From the NCBI RefSeq assembly GCF_910592395.1, contig NC_088317.1, positions 8,308,001 to 8,372,000 of the forward strand: a stretch of 64,000 bases of DNA. Reading direction: 5' to 3'. Under the pieces are notes generated by a model. The model was not told the DNA's origin, did not search any database, and was given only the letters and a program-made list of their open reading frames with translations. Below are positions 32,763 through 43,436 of this stretch, piece by piece. Position 1 is the stretch's first letter; each line of letters begins with the position of its first letter. Origin of the DNA: Lineus longissimus. Its lineage: Eukaryota; Nemertea; Pilidiophora; Heteronemertea; Lineidae. The position numbers and the translations under genes are program-made.

Positions 32763-34556
32763 CTCTTTCGCGTCCGCTCCCGGGCATGGCCGGGTTGCGT
32801 TCCCAACATTTGGCGGCCGCTCCCGGCCATGTCCGGGACCCTATCTTCCCCGATTCAAATGCTTGTAGAGCCTACTATGTGTACTAGGGATAAAATACGA
32901 GCACACTGTCTGCTTCGTAGATAGTATCGCCATCTATACAAATTTTGACACCTTATATTGGCGGTTTGGGAGCTGGTATTGATCTTTTAGTCGGGCATCT
33001 TACCACGTGCATGGTGTGATATTTGTTCCTGGTTTTCGATTTTGCTAGCCATAGGTAAAAGCCCTATTTACACATGTAACTGTTACTAACACGTAGTTTT
33101 AAGTCCAGAAGTCTCATAAATACATTGATTGCCAGTTTTAGCTAGGATTTGAGTGGTTTTAGTGATGTTTTTGTGAGGCCACATGCTGAACAGTTCAGGC
33201 CTATGCTATACAGCCTCCCTTCTTCATCAGATTAAACGATTTGTACACTATATTTTTCTCTCTTGCATGTTTTATGCATTTATCAGTGATCTCAAATGCA
33301 TCCTGAGGATTGTGATTTGCCAAGGTATGGGTGTTTGAAGGCTTCAGGTACCTTTTTGTTGGAGTGGCCCAAACCCTGAAGTATAACAGGACATATATAT
33401 TGAAATGTTTCTCATCATCAAAGTGCACTTGTCCCTGCAGGTATTTTGTGAGCCAAATCAAAGTGGCTTAGTTAGAAAACACTTACCGGTATTCTTTTCA
33501 GAAAAGATGGAAACTGAGGAGATAGCCCAGATTTTTATGCATATGGATTCTGAAGATGATTTTGGGGGAGATAGCGACGATGAAGACGATCAGATGGATT
33601 ATCAAAGTGCAAGCCCTGAACCTCTGATTCTCTGATGCAGGAGATGCTGTGAGGCTGGAGGCAAGATACTCTGAGCATTGGCCTGAAGATCTTCCTTTTC
33701 AGGATGCTACACCTGGGGTGAAGAGACGGAGGAAGTTGTGCATTTGTGCACAATGTCGAAAGGATCCGAATCCATATGTTGTGAACCACGACCTTCAACG
33801 TGCTCCCCCCAGGCCGGAGTCATCAGTCCAATGCCCTAAGTGCCAGGTAGCCATCCACATCACCCCCTGCTTCAAGCTGTGGCACACATCTGCCTAATTA
33901 ATTCAACAAACAAGCTGGTTATTTAAAAATAGTTTTTTTTAGCATTTATCAGCTATGATCCGAATCATGCCCCCTACGACCCCCACGACCCCCAAGCCCA
34001 GGGGGGGAATACAACTTGTCTTCTATATTGTTCTTTGAATGTTTCCTCCCAAAATTTAATGTTTTCAGTGATAAATAACTAAAGGTAAACCATTTTGATT
34101 CATTTCAAAACCGAACATAATCATTGAAAAATGTGAAAAAAATTTCGACCCTTGCACTCAGTTACTATAATATTTTGCCTACAAGGGTTTAATCTTTTGA
34201 CCTGAAGCACTACATGCTATCAGCTTATGTTCTTATCATCATTTCCTGAAAGTTTCAAAGCTGTATTGAGTGAAATAAACTTTCTAAACGTTTTGAAGTG
34301 AAAAAAAGGAAAATTTCCCTTTTTGCACCGAATGACCCCAGATTTTAGACCCCAAGGGGTTAAATATTTTGAAAACTTTGACTATGTTCATGTAGCTAAA
34401 GGTCTTGCCATTAGTTTGTAAAAGTTTCGCCTTCATATTCCAAGCAACAAAAGTTCTATGATTTTTTTAGCAAAAAAATTAATTTTCTGCATTCTTCCAA
34501 AAAAGTATGCGGCCAGAGACTACGGTACACTATACAAGTATGTGGACGCGAAAGGG
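32763..34556 (+). mobile_element. piggyBac-family element, core-deleted
   Basis: The ends ctctttcgcgtccgc and, reversed, ccctttcgcgtccac form terminal inverted repeats. TTAA flanks the left (32,759-32,762), and TTCA, an eroded TTAA, flanks the right (34,557-34,560). TTAA targeting and CCC ends are diagnostic of piggyBac. At 1.79 kb it is too short for an intact transposase gene. Confidence 0.85.
33508..33897 (+). pseudogene. piggyBac transposase remnant: acidic N-terminus and Cys-rich C-terminus
   Basis: 33,508-33,636 encodes an acidic piece (HMDSEDDFGGDSDDEDDQMD) like piggyBac N-termini. From about 33,640 the frame encodes the end of the protein (HWPEDLPFQDATPGVKRRR), then the cysteine-rich DNA-binding domain (CICAQC, CPKCQVAIHITPCFKLWHT). 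The DDD catalytic core between them is absent. A splice-acceptor-like cag lies at the join. Confidence 0.7.
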
Positions 34557-35109
34557 TTCAGCCAAACTCACTTAGTAAATCGCCTAGTTTCCTTCGGTTA
34601 ATATTATTGTTTGTTTCGTTGAAATTGCTTTCTCCCAAAATGGGGATACCAAGGTTCTTCATAATTTTTCGGATTTGATAGTAGGTGTGGAACCTGTAAA
34701 ATGATCTGATCATTTGATTGCTGCTGTTCAGGTGCTCGAGTGAAATGCCACATCCAGTTGTCTGAAACCAGACGGCCATGTTAAACTGATTCTGGGAGAA
34801 CGCCAGTGGTTTTTTTTTCAAGTCTAAGACAATCATCTCTGTTTTTCAATTTTAAAAACCCTGGCGTGATATCACTTTCTTGTACTTTGAAAAAGCTGTT
34901 AGCGGTAACATAGGCATCAAAGTGATAAAAGTCAAATGTAATGTTATCCTTATGCTTCGTTGCCAATAGGTAATACATTTATTTTACTGGATTACTTGAA
35001 TTTTGGTTAGGTAAAAAGTTAGCAGATGGCAGCACTGGCACAATTACTGTTAACACTAGTCAAGGTCTAGTACTGTTAAATAGGCCTAACTGCTATTGAT
35101 CGAAGGTCT

Positions 35110-35190
35110 GTGTTCAATGGCTGAGTGAATAAAGCATGGAGCTTCCACACCTGAGGTTATGTTTTGGCGTGGGTTCGTTTCCCGGTGAAG
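35110..35190 (+). tRNA. tRNA-Leu/Ser-like remnant
   Basis: An A-box-like tggctgagtgaat and a B-box-like ggcgtgggttcgtttccc are spaced as in a long-variable-arm tRNA. Stems are imperfect, so it is more likely a tRNA-derived SINE head than a gene. Confidence 0.35.
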
Positions 35191-35347
35191 GCAACATATG
35201 TGCAATGGTTTTTATTTGTGGCCAATAGAGTGGCCGTAAAACTTATCCCACCGTGATAAGTTTTTATCCCAGTGGGATAAGTCTTTTTTGGTTTCATATT
35301 TAATTTGCAGAGGATATCTTTAACCAACATAGGATATATTTAACCAA

Positions 35348-35638
35348 CTTAAGTAAGTAATAGGGAAACTTGTCAGTTCTATCTATGTTACGTTTTTGGT
35401 AGGTTTTGGCATGAAAACGAAGTTTTTTTAGCAAATTTCCAGAAAAGTCTTAGATAACTTCGTTTTCTTGCCAAATTTACAGAAATTATCTATGTTAGGT
35501 TTTTGGTAGTGTTTGTGGTGAAAACTTAGTTTTCTTGCCAAATTTCCATAAATAATGATAAAAACGAAGTTTTTTCCCAAATTCCTAGAAAAGTCGTAGG
35601 TAAGTTGTACATTCGTTTCCCTATTACTGAAGTACTTT
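35348..35638. mobile_element. Small inverted-repeat element
   Basis: The left end cttaagtaagtaatagggaaac and the reverse of gtttccctattactgaagtac match over about 20 bases with a few differences. The inside holds three copies of a gaaaacgaagttttttt..gccaaatttcc unit. A third copy of the end sequence, inverted, lies at 36,053-36,075. Confidence 0.55.
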
Positions 35639-35719
35639 AATTTTGGCAATAATTTTAGAAAATGGATCAAAATACTATACACAGATGTTAAAAGCTGCAT
35701 TTTGAACAACGGGCACATG

Positions 35720-36050
35720 CGTCACGTTTTAGTATAGAGCGGGGAGTACGTCAGGGAGACCCTCTATCGTCATACCTATTCATACTCGCCACGGAAGTAC
35801 TCACACTGACACTGAAGAGAAACGCAAATATCAAAGGCCTGGAGATCGAAGGCTCGGAATTCCTGAATAGTCTGTATGCAGATGATACCTGTTTGATATT
35901 GGAAAATAATGAAAAATCAATGACTGCGGCCTTGGAAATACTAGACAACTTTGAAAAATGCTCGGGCTTGAAGATAAATAATGCAAAAACAGTTGCTATA
36001 AAATTAGGAGACGATGGGACCTTTTATAATCAAGGAGCAGGGAAAGATTT
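35720..36050 (+). pseudogene. L1-like reverse transcriptase, 3' part (inverted)
   Basis: RT blocks ERGVRQGDPLSSYLFILATE and the catalytic LYADDTCLI are followed by SGLKINNAKTVAIKLG, in one open plus-strand frame. It is a fragment of an L1-like LINE. The preceding RT half lies just to the right on the minus strand, so the two halves point at each other. Confidence 0.8.
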
Positions 36051-36075
36051 AGTTTTCCCTATTACTTACTTCAAC

Positions 36076-36760
36076 GAGTTATCAATATGTTCCCATTTTA
36101 CCTAGTCGAAGGCTTTCTCGTAGTCTATCAGTAATAATATGCCCTCCATCTTCCGTCGTCTTAACTCGTATATCAAATCGTATATCAGTCTTGTACATTG
36201 TCCTATGGTCCGATTTTTTAAGAATCCTTTTTGATTGTGTGAGATCAGGTATTGGAGTGTTTTTTTCATTCTGCCTGCAAGAGTACCTGATAGAATTTTG
36301 TAGTCAATATTGAGCAAGCTTATTGGACGCCAATTCTTGACAAACTCTTTGGCTTTGCCTGGCTTGGGAAGATGTTATGATTCCTAACCTTTGGAAATCT
36401 GAGAGTTACCAACGCGGAACGCATAGTTTATTGATTTACTTAGGAGGGTTCTTAAGTCTTTCCAGAATAATTCATAAAACTCCACAGTTAATCCGTCTGC
36501 TCCTGGAGAAGTATTGTTTTTCATTGCCATGAGAGTGTTGCATAGTTCTGCATCTATGTCACTCTCCATATGTTGTTTGTCCATTTCCTTTAGTTGTGGA
36601 ACTTTTGTTCATTTTTGTCTGGTGGGAAGAACATATTCTCGATCAGTGGGTCTTTGTGTTGTTTCTTCTCGAGTACAGCTTTTGGTAGAATTGTACTTGT
36701 TCTTTCATTATATCCTCTATGTCTGTCACCTCTTGTCCATCCTCCTTGATTAATCTTTTC
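36076..36760 (-). pseudogene. L1-like reverse transcriptase, 5' part
   Basis: Minus-strand RT blocks EVTDIEDIMKEQVQFYQKLY, TSPGADGLTVEFYELFWKDL, NWRPISLLNIDYKILS and IDYEKAFD. A frame change near 36,385 and a TAG right after the AFD motif (near 36,101) break it. Together with the plus-strand part at 35,720-36,050 it makes most of one RT domain. Confidence 0.8.
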
Positions 36761-36764
36761 ACGG

Positions 36765-37112
36765 TTTTTTCTGTGTCATGAGGAATGTTGGTGTATAATG
36801 ATTTGACATCAAGAGTTACCAACAGTGGTTTATGGCTAGGTCATGTGAGGTCCGGTTGGTCTAGTTTGATTTCATTGAGTTTGTTAAGTCTGTGGTGTCT
36901 TTAATGTACGTGGGTACAGTTTGCACCAGGGGTCTGAGGTGTTGGTCGACGAATTTAGATAGTGCTTCAGTGGTGGTTGAAGTACCTGACACTATATGTC
37001 TCCCTGTATTATCCTTTTTATGGATTTTAAGGAGACAGTAGAACTGGGCTGTCCTAGAATCAGTTGAGTTAAGAAATTTATAGGTCTTCTCGTCTATGAC
37101 ATTGAACTTAAA
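36765..37112 (-). pseudogene. Penelope-like reverse transcriptase fragment
   Basis: Minus-strand KTYKFLNSTDSRTAQFYCLL, KIHKKDNTGRHIVSGTS, VDQHLRPLVQTVPTYIKDTT and TLDVKSLYTNIPHD are hallmark Penelope RT blocks. It switches to L1-like sequence at about 36,765 within a few bases, so one element was inserted into or joined with the other. Confidence 0.8.
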
Positions 37113-38979
37113 AACTGGAGAAAAAAACTTAAAAATAAAAAAACTTAAAATTACATTAAAGGAATGATCTCATCAGACTTCGTCAAAGTTTTACTTCACC
37201 ACAAGAGTTTAACTCTATTCTTAATTCTAAATAAACATCTGTTCCTCTGAAATTAATTAGTTTACCATTCTCATCAGTGATTTCTAGTTTTATGTGATTC
37301 GTATACTTATTTACCATTTTCTAACAAATGGTTCATATTGTTGCATCTTTATCTGGTCACCGTCTTCCACAGGTACAATGCATAAAATTGCAGATGGTTT
37401 ATTGTTTAAGAGTGTCTTACTTTTATCAACCAAATTACCTTGTCGGAACAGATATTTCCTGTAAAAATTAAGTGGTTTGATGGAGTAGTATTTTCCTTTC
37501 TTGGTGAATTTACTTTGTTTAAAGCCCAAAAATGTGTTTACTACTGTAAAATATTCATCACCGAGATAGAAATCTTTCAACATAAACAACCTGTCCTCAG
37601 TTAGTTCAATGATAAGGTAATTGTTATTGTCACAGCTGATGTTAGGGGCCGTCTCCAAATTGATTTCGTTTCAAACGCGTTTGAAACGGACAAAAAGCGT
37701 TTATTCTAAAACGAAATTCAAACGAAAATCATCCGTTTATCTGCCGTTTATCAGCCGTTTGAAAGCGTTTGAAAACAAACGCACACCCCAGACGAAAATT
37801 TCTAAACGCTCCCAAACGAACACGCCCGATCAGAACGCTTGCCAAACGATTTCCAAACGATCGCACTAAACGGATCTCAAACGCACGTCAAACGATTGTC
37901 AAACACACTTCGTTTCAAACGAAACGATTGTCGAACGCACTTCGTTTCAAACGAACTGGAAACGTACTTCGTTTCAAACGAAGGGAAAACGCACTATCAA
38001 ACGAACTTGAAACGTACTTCGTTTCAAACGAAATGTGCACGAAATGCGCATGCGATGCTTTTATTTCATTCTTTCATTGATTATCTTGAAAGACGGATGT
38101 GTATTTCGCCCATTTATCTTTGTTATTTTCGATCTTTATCGGTAAGTCTAATTGAGATTCAACAGTTGCATCTATAGAAATTTGCTTCTAATTGCTACCA
38201 TTTCACTGTTTTTAGTACTCGGCCTATGAATGCGCTTTTATAGGCCTATCTTTTCACAGTCCTGCAACATCAGGGCCGATCGCATATGTTGAATATCAAT
38301 CCTAAATTCTCATTTCAAGTAGTTAGGCTTGTATCAAGCAGGCCTAGGTCTATGACTAGGATTAAATTAGTACCGATTCGCGCACATCGATCTTGTGGTC
38401 GGCCCAGACATGACATGTATGTATAGGCAGAATCATTCCTGCCTCCAAGACTTGCCGTTGTGTAACTGCACATGTATGCTATACTAGTAGTCACTGTGGG
38501 CTATCCCAGCCATTCCCTATATTGGTACTCTTGGCTCTCCCATTTGAATGAGTCCTGCCAATACCACACTGCAAAAAATATAATAAACATCGTCAGCGCG
38601 GTGGCCGTATTGCCTTGGTATATGACTATTAAAGTTTCGAACTTACCAACTCTTTATTACCAACCAAATGACCTAGGCCTAATTTATGACGTTAACAGAC
38701 TGAAGTAGCGTTTGGTAGAGTAACTACATGCGTATAATTGTTATAAATTTTAATCCAACCGACAACAACAAGATAAAATTTTTGAGGGCGTTGTGATACT
38801 GGGTGATACCGATACGCCGAGATTATTTTTTGGGTGACTGTATTGTGTGATATACCAACTACTGTACTGTATTTATACTTGGTTTCATAAATTGTGTTCA
38901 CACTTCCTTCTGCCACCAATGAAGATGCCTACCGGAAATGCAAGCTGTTTTCATGTTTTCATTATCAAATCAAGAGAAG

Positions 38980-40145
38980 GCTATGTTTAGAATAATGAAA
39001 TTGATGTGAACATTTATCTGGTCAGCTTGGTGAGGTCTTATGGCTTCTGTAGGCTTCTGGTAGTGCATGAATATTTCATTTTCTGAATGCTCATTCTTTT
39101 GAAATTGATATTTGAAAAAAAATGTATTAACTCGAACGGAAGGCTGGATTGCAGCACACAACATTTACACTTTGTTATTTTGGTTCACTATGTCATCCTT
39201 ATTTTGAATATTTTGACACAAAGTCCACGTCAAATCACCGATATTGGCATATAAAATAGAATTGTAATCAATACAACACTATACCCGGGCTTGTCAGCCC
39301 ACCCTATGATTGATATGCACGTGCATGGGCCTCTGTCACTTAAAGGGGACTGCGCTGCCACCTTCTATATGAAGCTGCTTCAATTTAGGAGTTATATTTA
39401 GAATGGATAGGAAATGAATGTGTACATTTATCTGGTCAGCTTCGTGATGTCTTAAGGCTTCTGTAGGCTTCTGGTATTGCATGGATATTTCATAACTCTG
39501 AATGCTAATTTTTAGATAGATTGAAAATATTATTAATACCGGTATTTGTTCTTTATTTTTAATATTTTGTCACAAAGTCTTCGTCAAATCATCGATATTG
39601 GCATATAAAATAGAATTATAATCAATACCGGTACAACACTCTTCTCACTCTCAGTCTTGTCAGCCCGCCCCTTGATTGATAGGCACGCATGTTCCTCTGT
39701 CAGTGTCACTTAAAGGGAAACTGAGCTGCCACTTTCTAAACAAGCTGCTTCAATTTAACAATTATATTTAGAATAATGAAATGAATTTGCACATTTATCT
39801 GGTCAGCTTCGTGAGGTCTTAAGGCTTCTGTAGGCTTCTGGTAGTGCATTGATAATTCATAATTCTGAATGCTCTTTTTTTAAATATATTAAAAAATGTA
39901 TTAACTGGAACGAAAGGCTGGATTGTAGCATGTACACACCCATTTACACTTTGATATTTTGGTTCACTATGTCAGTATGTTATCCTTATTTTCAATATTT
40001 TGACACAAAGTCTGCGTCAAATCATCGATATTGACATAAAAATAGAATCATAATCAATACCGGTACAACACTATTCTCAGTCTTGTCAACCCGCCCCTTG
40101 ATTGATAGGCACGCATGGGCCTCTGTCAGTGTTACTTAAAGGGAA
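38980..40145. repeat. ~370-414-bp tandem repeat inside the TIR element
   Basis: The word acatttatctggtcagctt recurs at about 39,010, 39,424 and 39,790. Each is followed by ggcttctgtaggcttctgg, a gacacaaagtc block and a gattgata..cacgca block. Three copies with indels are visible. No protein is recognised. Confidence 0.8.
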
Positions 40146-40312
40146 AAAAGTACACTACATTTCATCAAAAAAAAGATACAAAAAAGTTTGGATTTGGTAC
40201 ATGTGAAACCAATTTAATAATCATTTTACATTTGTGCAGGAGCTGCCAAGTCTGGAAACTTCTTAGGCGTGACGGCCTATTTTGCAATCACTTAAATCTT
40301 TTTCTGTTCTGT

Positions 40313-41039
40313 TGAAATTTCAACTCGGTTCGACTGACGGCGTCTTCATTCCTTTCACGGATGAAAAGACTCTCAGAGGAATCAAAAAAATATATCAGCC
40401 TACATATGACGTATGCAGTGAAGATATGCAATGTTTGTGTAAGTGGATTTTGGTTAGGATGTTATTACTATTACTAGCGGAGATACTCATGGCGTGTAGG
40501 CTTAGTGTTTGACTTGTGATGAACATAAGTTTTGCAAGTGTAATAGAGCCGGTTTATATTAGTATTCGTAGTTGTAATGTTATGTGCATGGTATATAATT
40601 AATAAGTGTGTGTTATGGTTTCAGCGTGTTTTCTGTAGATGCCGTGGGCAGAAAGATAGCAGCCAGGATGAAAGGCCTGCAAAAGCAGATTTGGTGAGCC
40701 GCAATGTTGGATTGCACCCAACTTTGGAAGGAAGTAAGGTGTTTACGCAGCTTGTGAAGATTGCTCTCAAGCTACCGGGGGCTCGTACATCTAAAGTTGA
40801 AGATGTGGTTGTTCGTTATCCATATTCGTTCTGCCAGGTGTGCAGGGCAGCTGGACACGGTTCTGGAAATTGTCAGCAGTTTTGGTACAAGTGAAGACCA
40901 GACTTGGGTGTTTTTATCTGTTTGTGGTGATTATGATGGTTGTTATTTGAATTGTAGACCTTTTTGTAATGGTGAAGAGTCTTTATATATTGGAAGATTT
41001 GAGGGTTTTAATTGTGAATTGGTCAGTGGTGAATCGTAA
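40313..41039 (+). other. Candidate exons of an unidentified gene
   Basis: Open stretches with splice-like edges: 40,313-40,441 (FQLGSTDGVFIPFTDEKTLR, then a gtaagt donor), 40,625-40,695 (after tttcag; VFSVDAVGRKIAARMKGLQ, then gtgagc), and a frame from about 40,838 to 41,039 (VCGDYDGCYLNCRPFCNGEE). I do not recognise them. They may be captured host exons or the element's own gene. Confidence 0.3.
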
Positions 41040-42667
41040 TAAATCTGAAAATATTGTCGATTTTGTGTTGGTTAGTATGTTTATTATAGCTGGGTTGTAT
41101 TGTTTTGTTGGAAATGCGTAGGGCAGGTTGTGACATTATTTTGCTTTTGGAAAGGTAGAAAAAACATAATGTCTTCACTGCATTACTAAAGTATTGAACT
41201 AGAACTGTGAAATTTGCTTTCAGCAAATTTGTGTCCATCACCAGGGGGTGACGAGTTGCTCCACAGCCATTCACACGTGGGTATGGCGATTTTACAAATC
41301 TGCCCAACATTGCAAAAGGAAGTAGTGTAGTGATCTTCCTGTCTATTCGCTATACCGTTTCGCGAATGATCTATTTCCGGACATATTCGCTCGCTCCTTT
41401 CTCAAAATAACACGCTCATTAATCATTCAAACAGTCAGATGGGCATGATAGATCATCGATAAGCATTTACGGCTCTTAGTTCTGATTCCTACTTTCAACC
41501 GTCACACAGTTCTCCGTTTTCTTCGCTCAACATACTCGACAGCTCGCGGGATCGGCCATGAGGATGACGTTAACATAACAGGGGCGGAGCTTAATACATG
41601 CTAATGAGTGCGTGATTGACAAAATCCCGGCCTCGCCGGCCGGTGATGTTAAAAATCGGAGCCAAAAAGTGCTTCAAAAGCACTGAAATGATCAGAATCT
41701 GGGGCCTATATTCAAAAAATCAAATACGTTTGCAAAAGATGATTACGTTATAGAATTCAGGGCGATGAAAAAAAGCCGTAACATCAATATTCATTGAATA
41801 TCGATGACGTCATTGTGGGAATTGCCGTGTATTAGAACTCTACTAAAAATCCCTAAAACACCATATCAAAAAGTTTGTTTCATTTACGGAGCCAACGGTG
41901 GCGCCATCTAGTGTAGCGCAACATAGCGCAATGCATTTTCTATTCATGGAGCGGGGGCCATGCACAAAACACCCCTCAAAAGGCATTATTAAAACCGATA
42001 AAGTTTCCCATTAGAAACTGTTTTATTGATTCGAAGACATATATTTACAATCATAAAGATTGCACGTACAATTGATTCGAAATTAATGTGTCATTTTGCT
42101 CCCAAAGTTGCATGAATTTGGCCCAAAACCATGGAAATTGATTTCCCGGGAAGGCATACCCGTTTGTGATTGGATAAGGGATTCGTGTGTCATAATAGCG
42201 GTTTCGAGAATTGACAGAAATAGCTGGCTTGGTTTCCAGGACGCGTGGCCGCTGAAAGCGCTGCTGTTGCTGTACATGCGTATTCCCAATATTCCTGGAT
42301 GCAAGATTGCGTGACGTCACTTAAAAAGCATCATGGCGTACTTCAATGCCGAGGAAGCAAATGTGATCACGGAAATTGGGTCGGAAAGCACTCAAAAGGT
42401 GTTGATTTCGTTCAATGTTTTGATTTTTTCAAACAACAGTGTTTATGTCATTGACTCGATTTGCTTGGCATCGTCGATATTTGATTCAAACATGTTTTTT
42501 CGGCCTTCGATGTGGCGACACACTCGTTTCGCCCAGTCCACGCGTCTAAAACTAGCTCGGTGGCTTACGTCATTTTGGCGCGAAATGTGAATGAAACAAC
42601 AGGGGCGAAACCTTTTGATATGACAGCAAACACCCTTCAAAACACCTCTGAAACACCACAGAAAACT
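41040..42667. other. No gene firmly recognised
   Basis: Contains a GC-rich patch near 41,630 (ccggcctcgccggccgg) and, on plus, a start-like frame at 42,333 (AYFNAEEANVITEIGSESTQ) ending in a possible donor. On minus, coding-like text overlaps it. Neither can be named. Confidence 0.3.
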
Positions 42668-43436
42668 TCAGACAAGTTGAAGGATGTTTATGTGGTGTTC
42701 ATGAAGTGGTCCGTGGGTTCTTTTGAAACTAAATAGATCTACTGCATACGTCATCTTCAATGTCTTGATAGCCTTGTTGATCTGCTTTGCCTTCAACCAC
42801 GCTTTGTCATCCGTGTTCCTCGGAGGAATAGTCGAAACTGTCATACACGAATTTGGTGAAGCACTTGTAATATGATATACTATTTCCTGAAAGCAATATT
42901 ACAGAGACCATAAAACGCTATTTCAAAACCCTATCAACCTCTTCTTCGAAACAAGCAACTTAATCAAGCAATTTTATACTTGAAGTTGTCTATCCATATG
43001 TCTTCCAATGTTTACAATATTATTTTGCATAAGTTCAATGATTGCTTCTTCATCATTTGATTTAAAAAGGACTTTACGTCATATAAAACTTATGGTCAAA
43101 CTTTACTAGCTCCATGTTCCTTCCACATCAATGCAGGCCTAACACTACCGTGATGAATGCTAGCTTGAAAACTTACATAAATGCGATCACAAATTTCCTT
43201 CGTCGAGAACCCGGGCCCGCTGGCAGCACAGTCATTCGTCCCGACCATAATGAATACGTCAGTAAAATCACCCCACCGAATCTTTTACATTTTTCTAACA
43301 AAGAAACAGTGTTTAACCCTTGAAAAGCAAACGTAATGTGGTCACTGAATGGGCATCCCAGAGCACTATTGTCCACATATTTTAGAATCGAAGAAGAAAA
43401 AATCACCGTTCGTTTTGCACAGGTCGCCATTTTCAT
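42668..43436 (-). pseudogene. SGNH/GDSL-hydrolase-like gene, two exons
   Basis: Exon 1 (43,436-43,177) encodes KRTVIFSSSILKYVDN, corresponding to SGNH block I with GDS changed to SSS, and then VFIMVGTNDCAASGPGF, the GTND block. A frameshift near 43,285 lies between them. Exon 2 (42,886-42,668), after a ctttcag acceptor and in matching phase, encodes SPNSCMTVSTIPPRNTDDK and AKQINKAIKTLK, the block that usually precedes the catalytic Asp-His pair, which I do not see. SGNH hydrolases cleave esters. This fold also occurs in ORF1 of some CR1 LINEs. Here it lies inside a TIR DNA element with a typical intron, so I infer gene capture. Confidence 0.6.

Larger units (their letters stand above)
27036..34978 (-). 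mobile_element. Polinton-like capsid module A
   Basis: A tight block of about nine genes. All but the ATPase are on the minus strand, with gaps of tens of bases and several overlapping ends, as in a compact viral genome. The membership of a candidate major capsid, minor capsid, packaging ATPase and three conserved membrane proteins marks it as a Polinton/adintovirus-type unit. No polymerase or integrase is next to it, so it is a fragment. Its left edge is fused to a pogo-like gene. Confidence 0.75.
31944..34978 (-). pseudogene. Polinton A structural gene split by a piggyBac element
   Basis: The N-terminal part (34,978-34,557) reads YYLLATKHKDN, QNQFNMAVWFQTTGCG and SFYRFHTYYQIRKIMKNLG. The C-terminal part (32,762-31,944) reads DPGYYIYDSKINFFLMQ, RTYVYCILGSQALTRTPITG, THTRLDYVIAPGLYIIGSD, then a Ser/Thr-rich stalk and a membrane segment (FLLYAVVGSLILITV). 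The two parts are separated by a 1.8-kb piggyBac insertion at TTAA, and the reading frame continues across it. A frameshift near 34,830 adds to the damage. The family recurs in Polintons, function unknown. Homologues are at 6,885-7,388 and 48,468-49,886. Confidence 0.7.

Noticed and set aside
35720-36760. Twin-priming inversion of an L1 insertion
   Set aside because: Twin priming would put the inverted 5' part to the left of the 3' part with heads apart. Here the two halves converge, so inversion between flanking repeats fits better.
40313-41039. Transposase of the 6.2-kb TIR element
   Set aside because: No DDE or other catalytic pattern is visible in the candidate exons, so no function is assigned.
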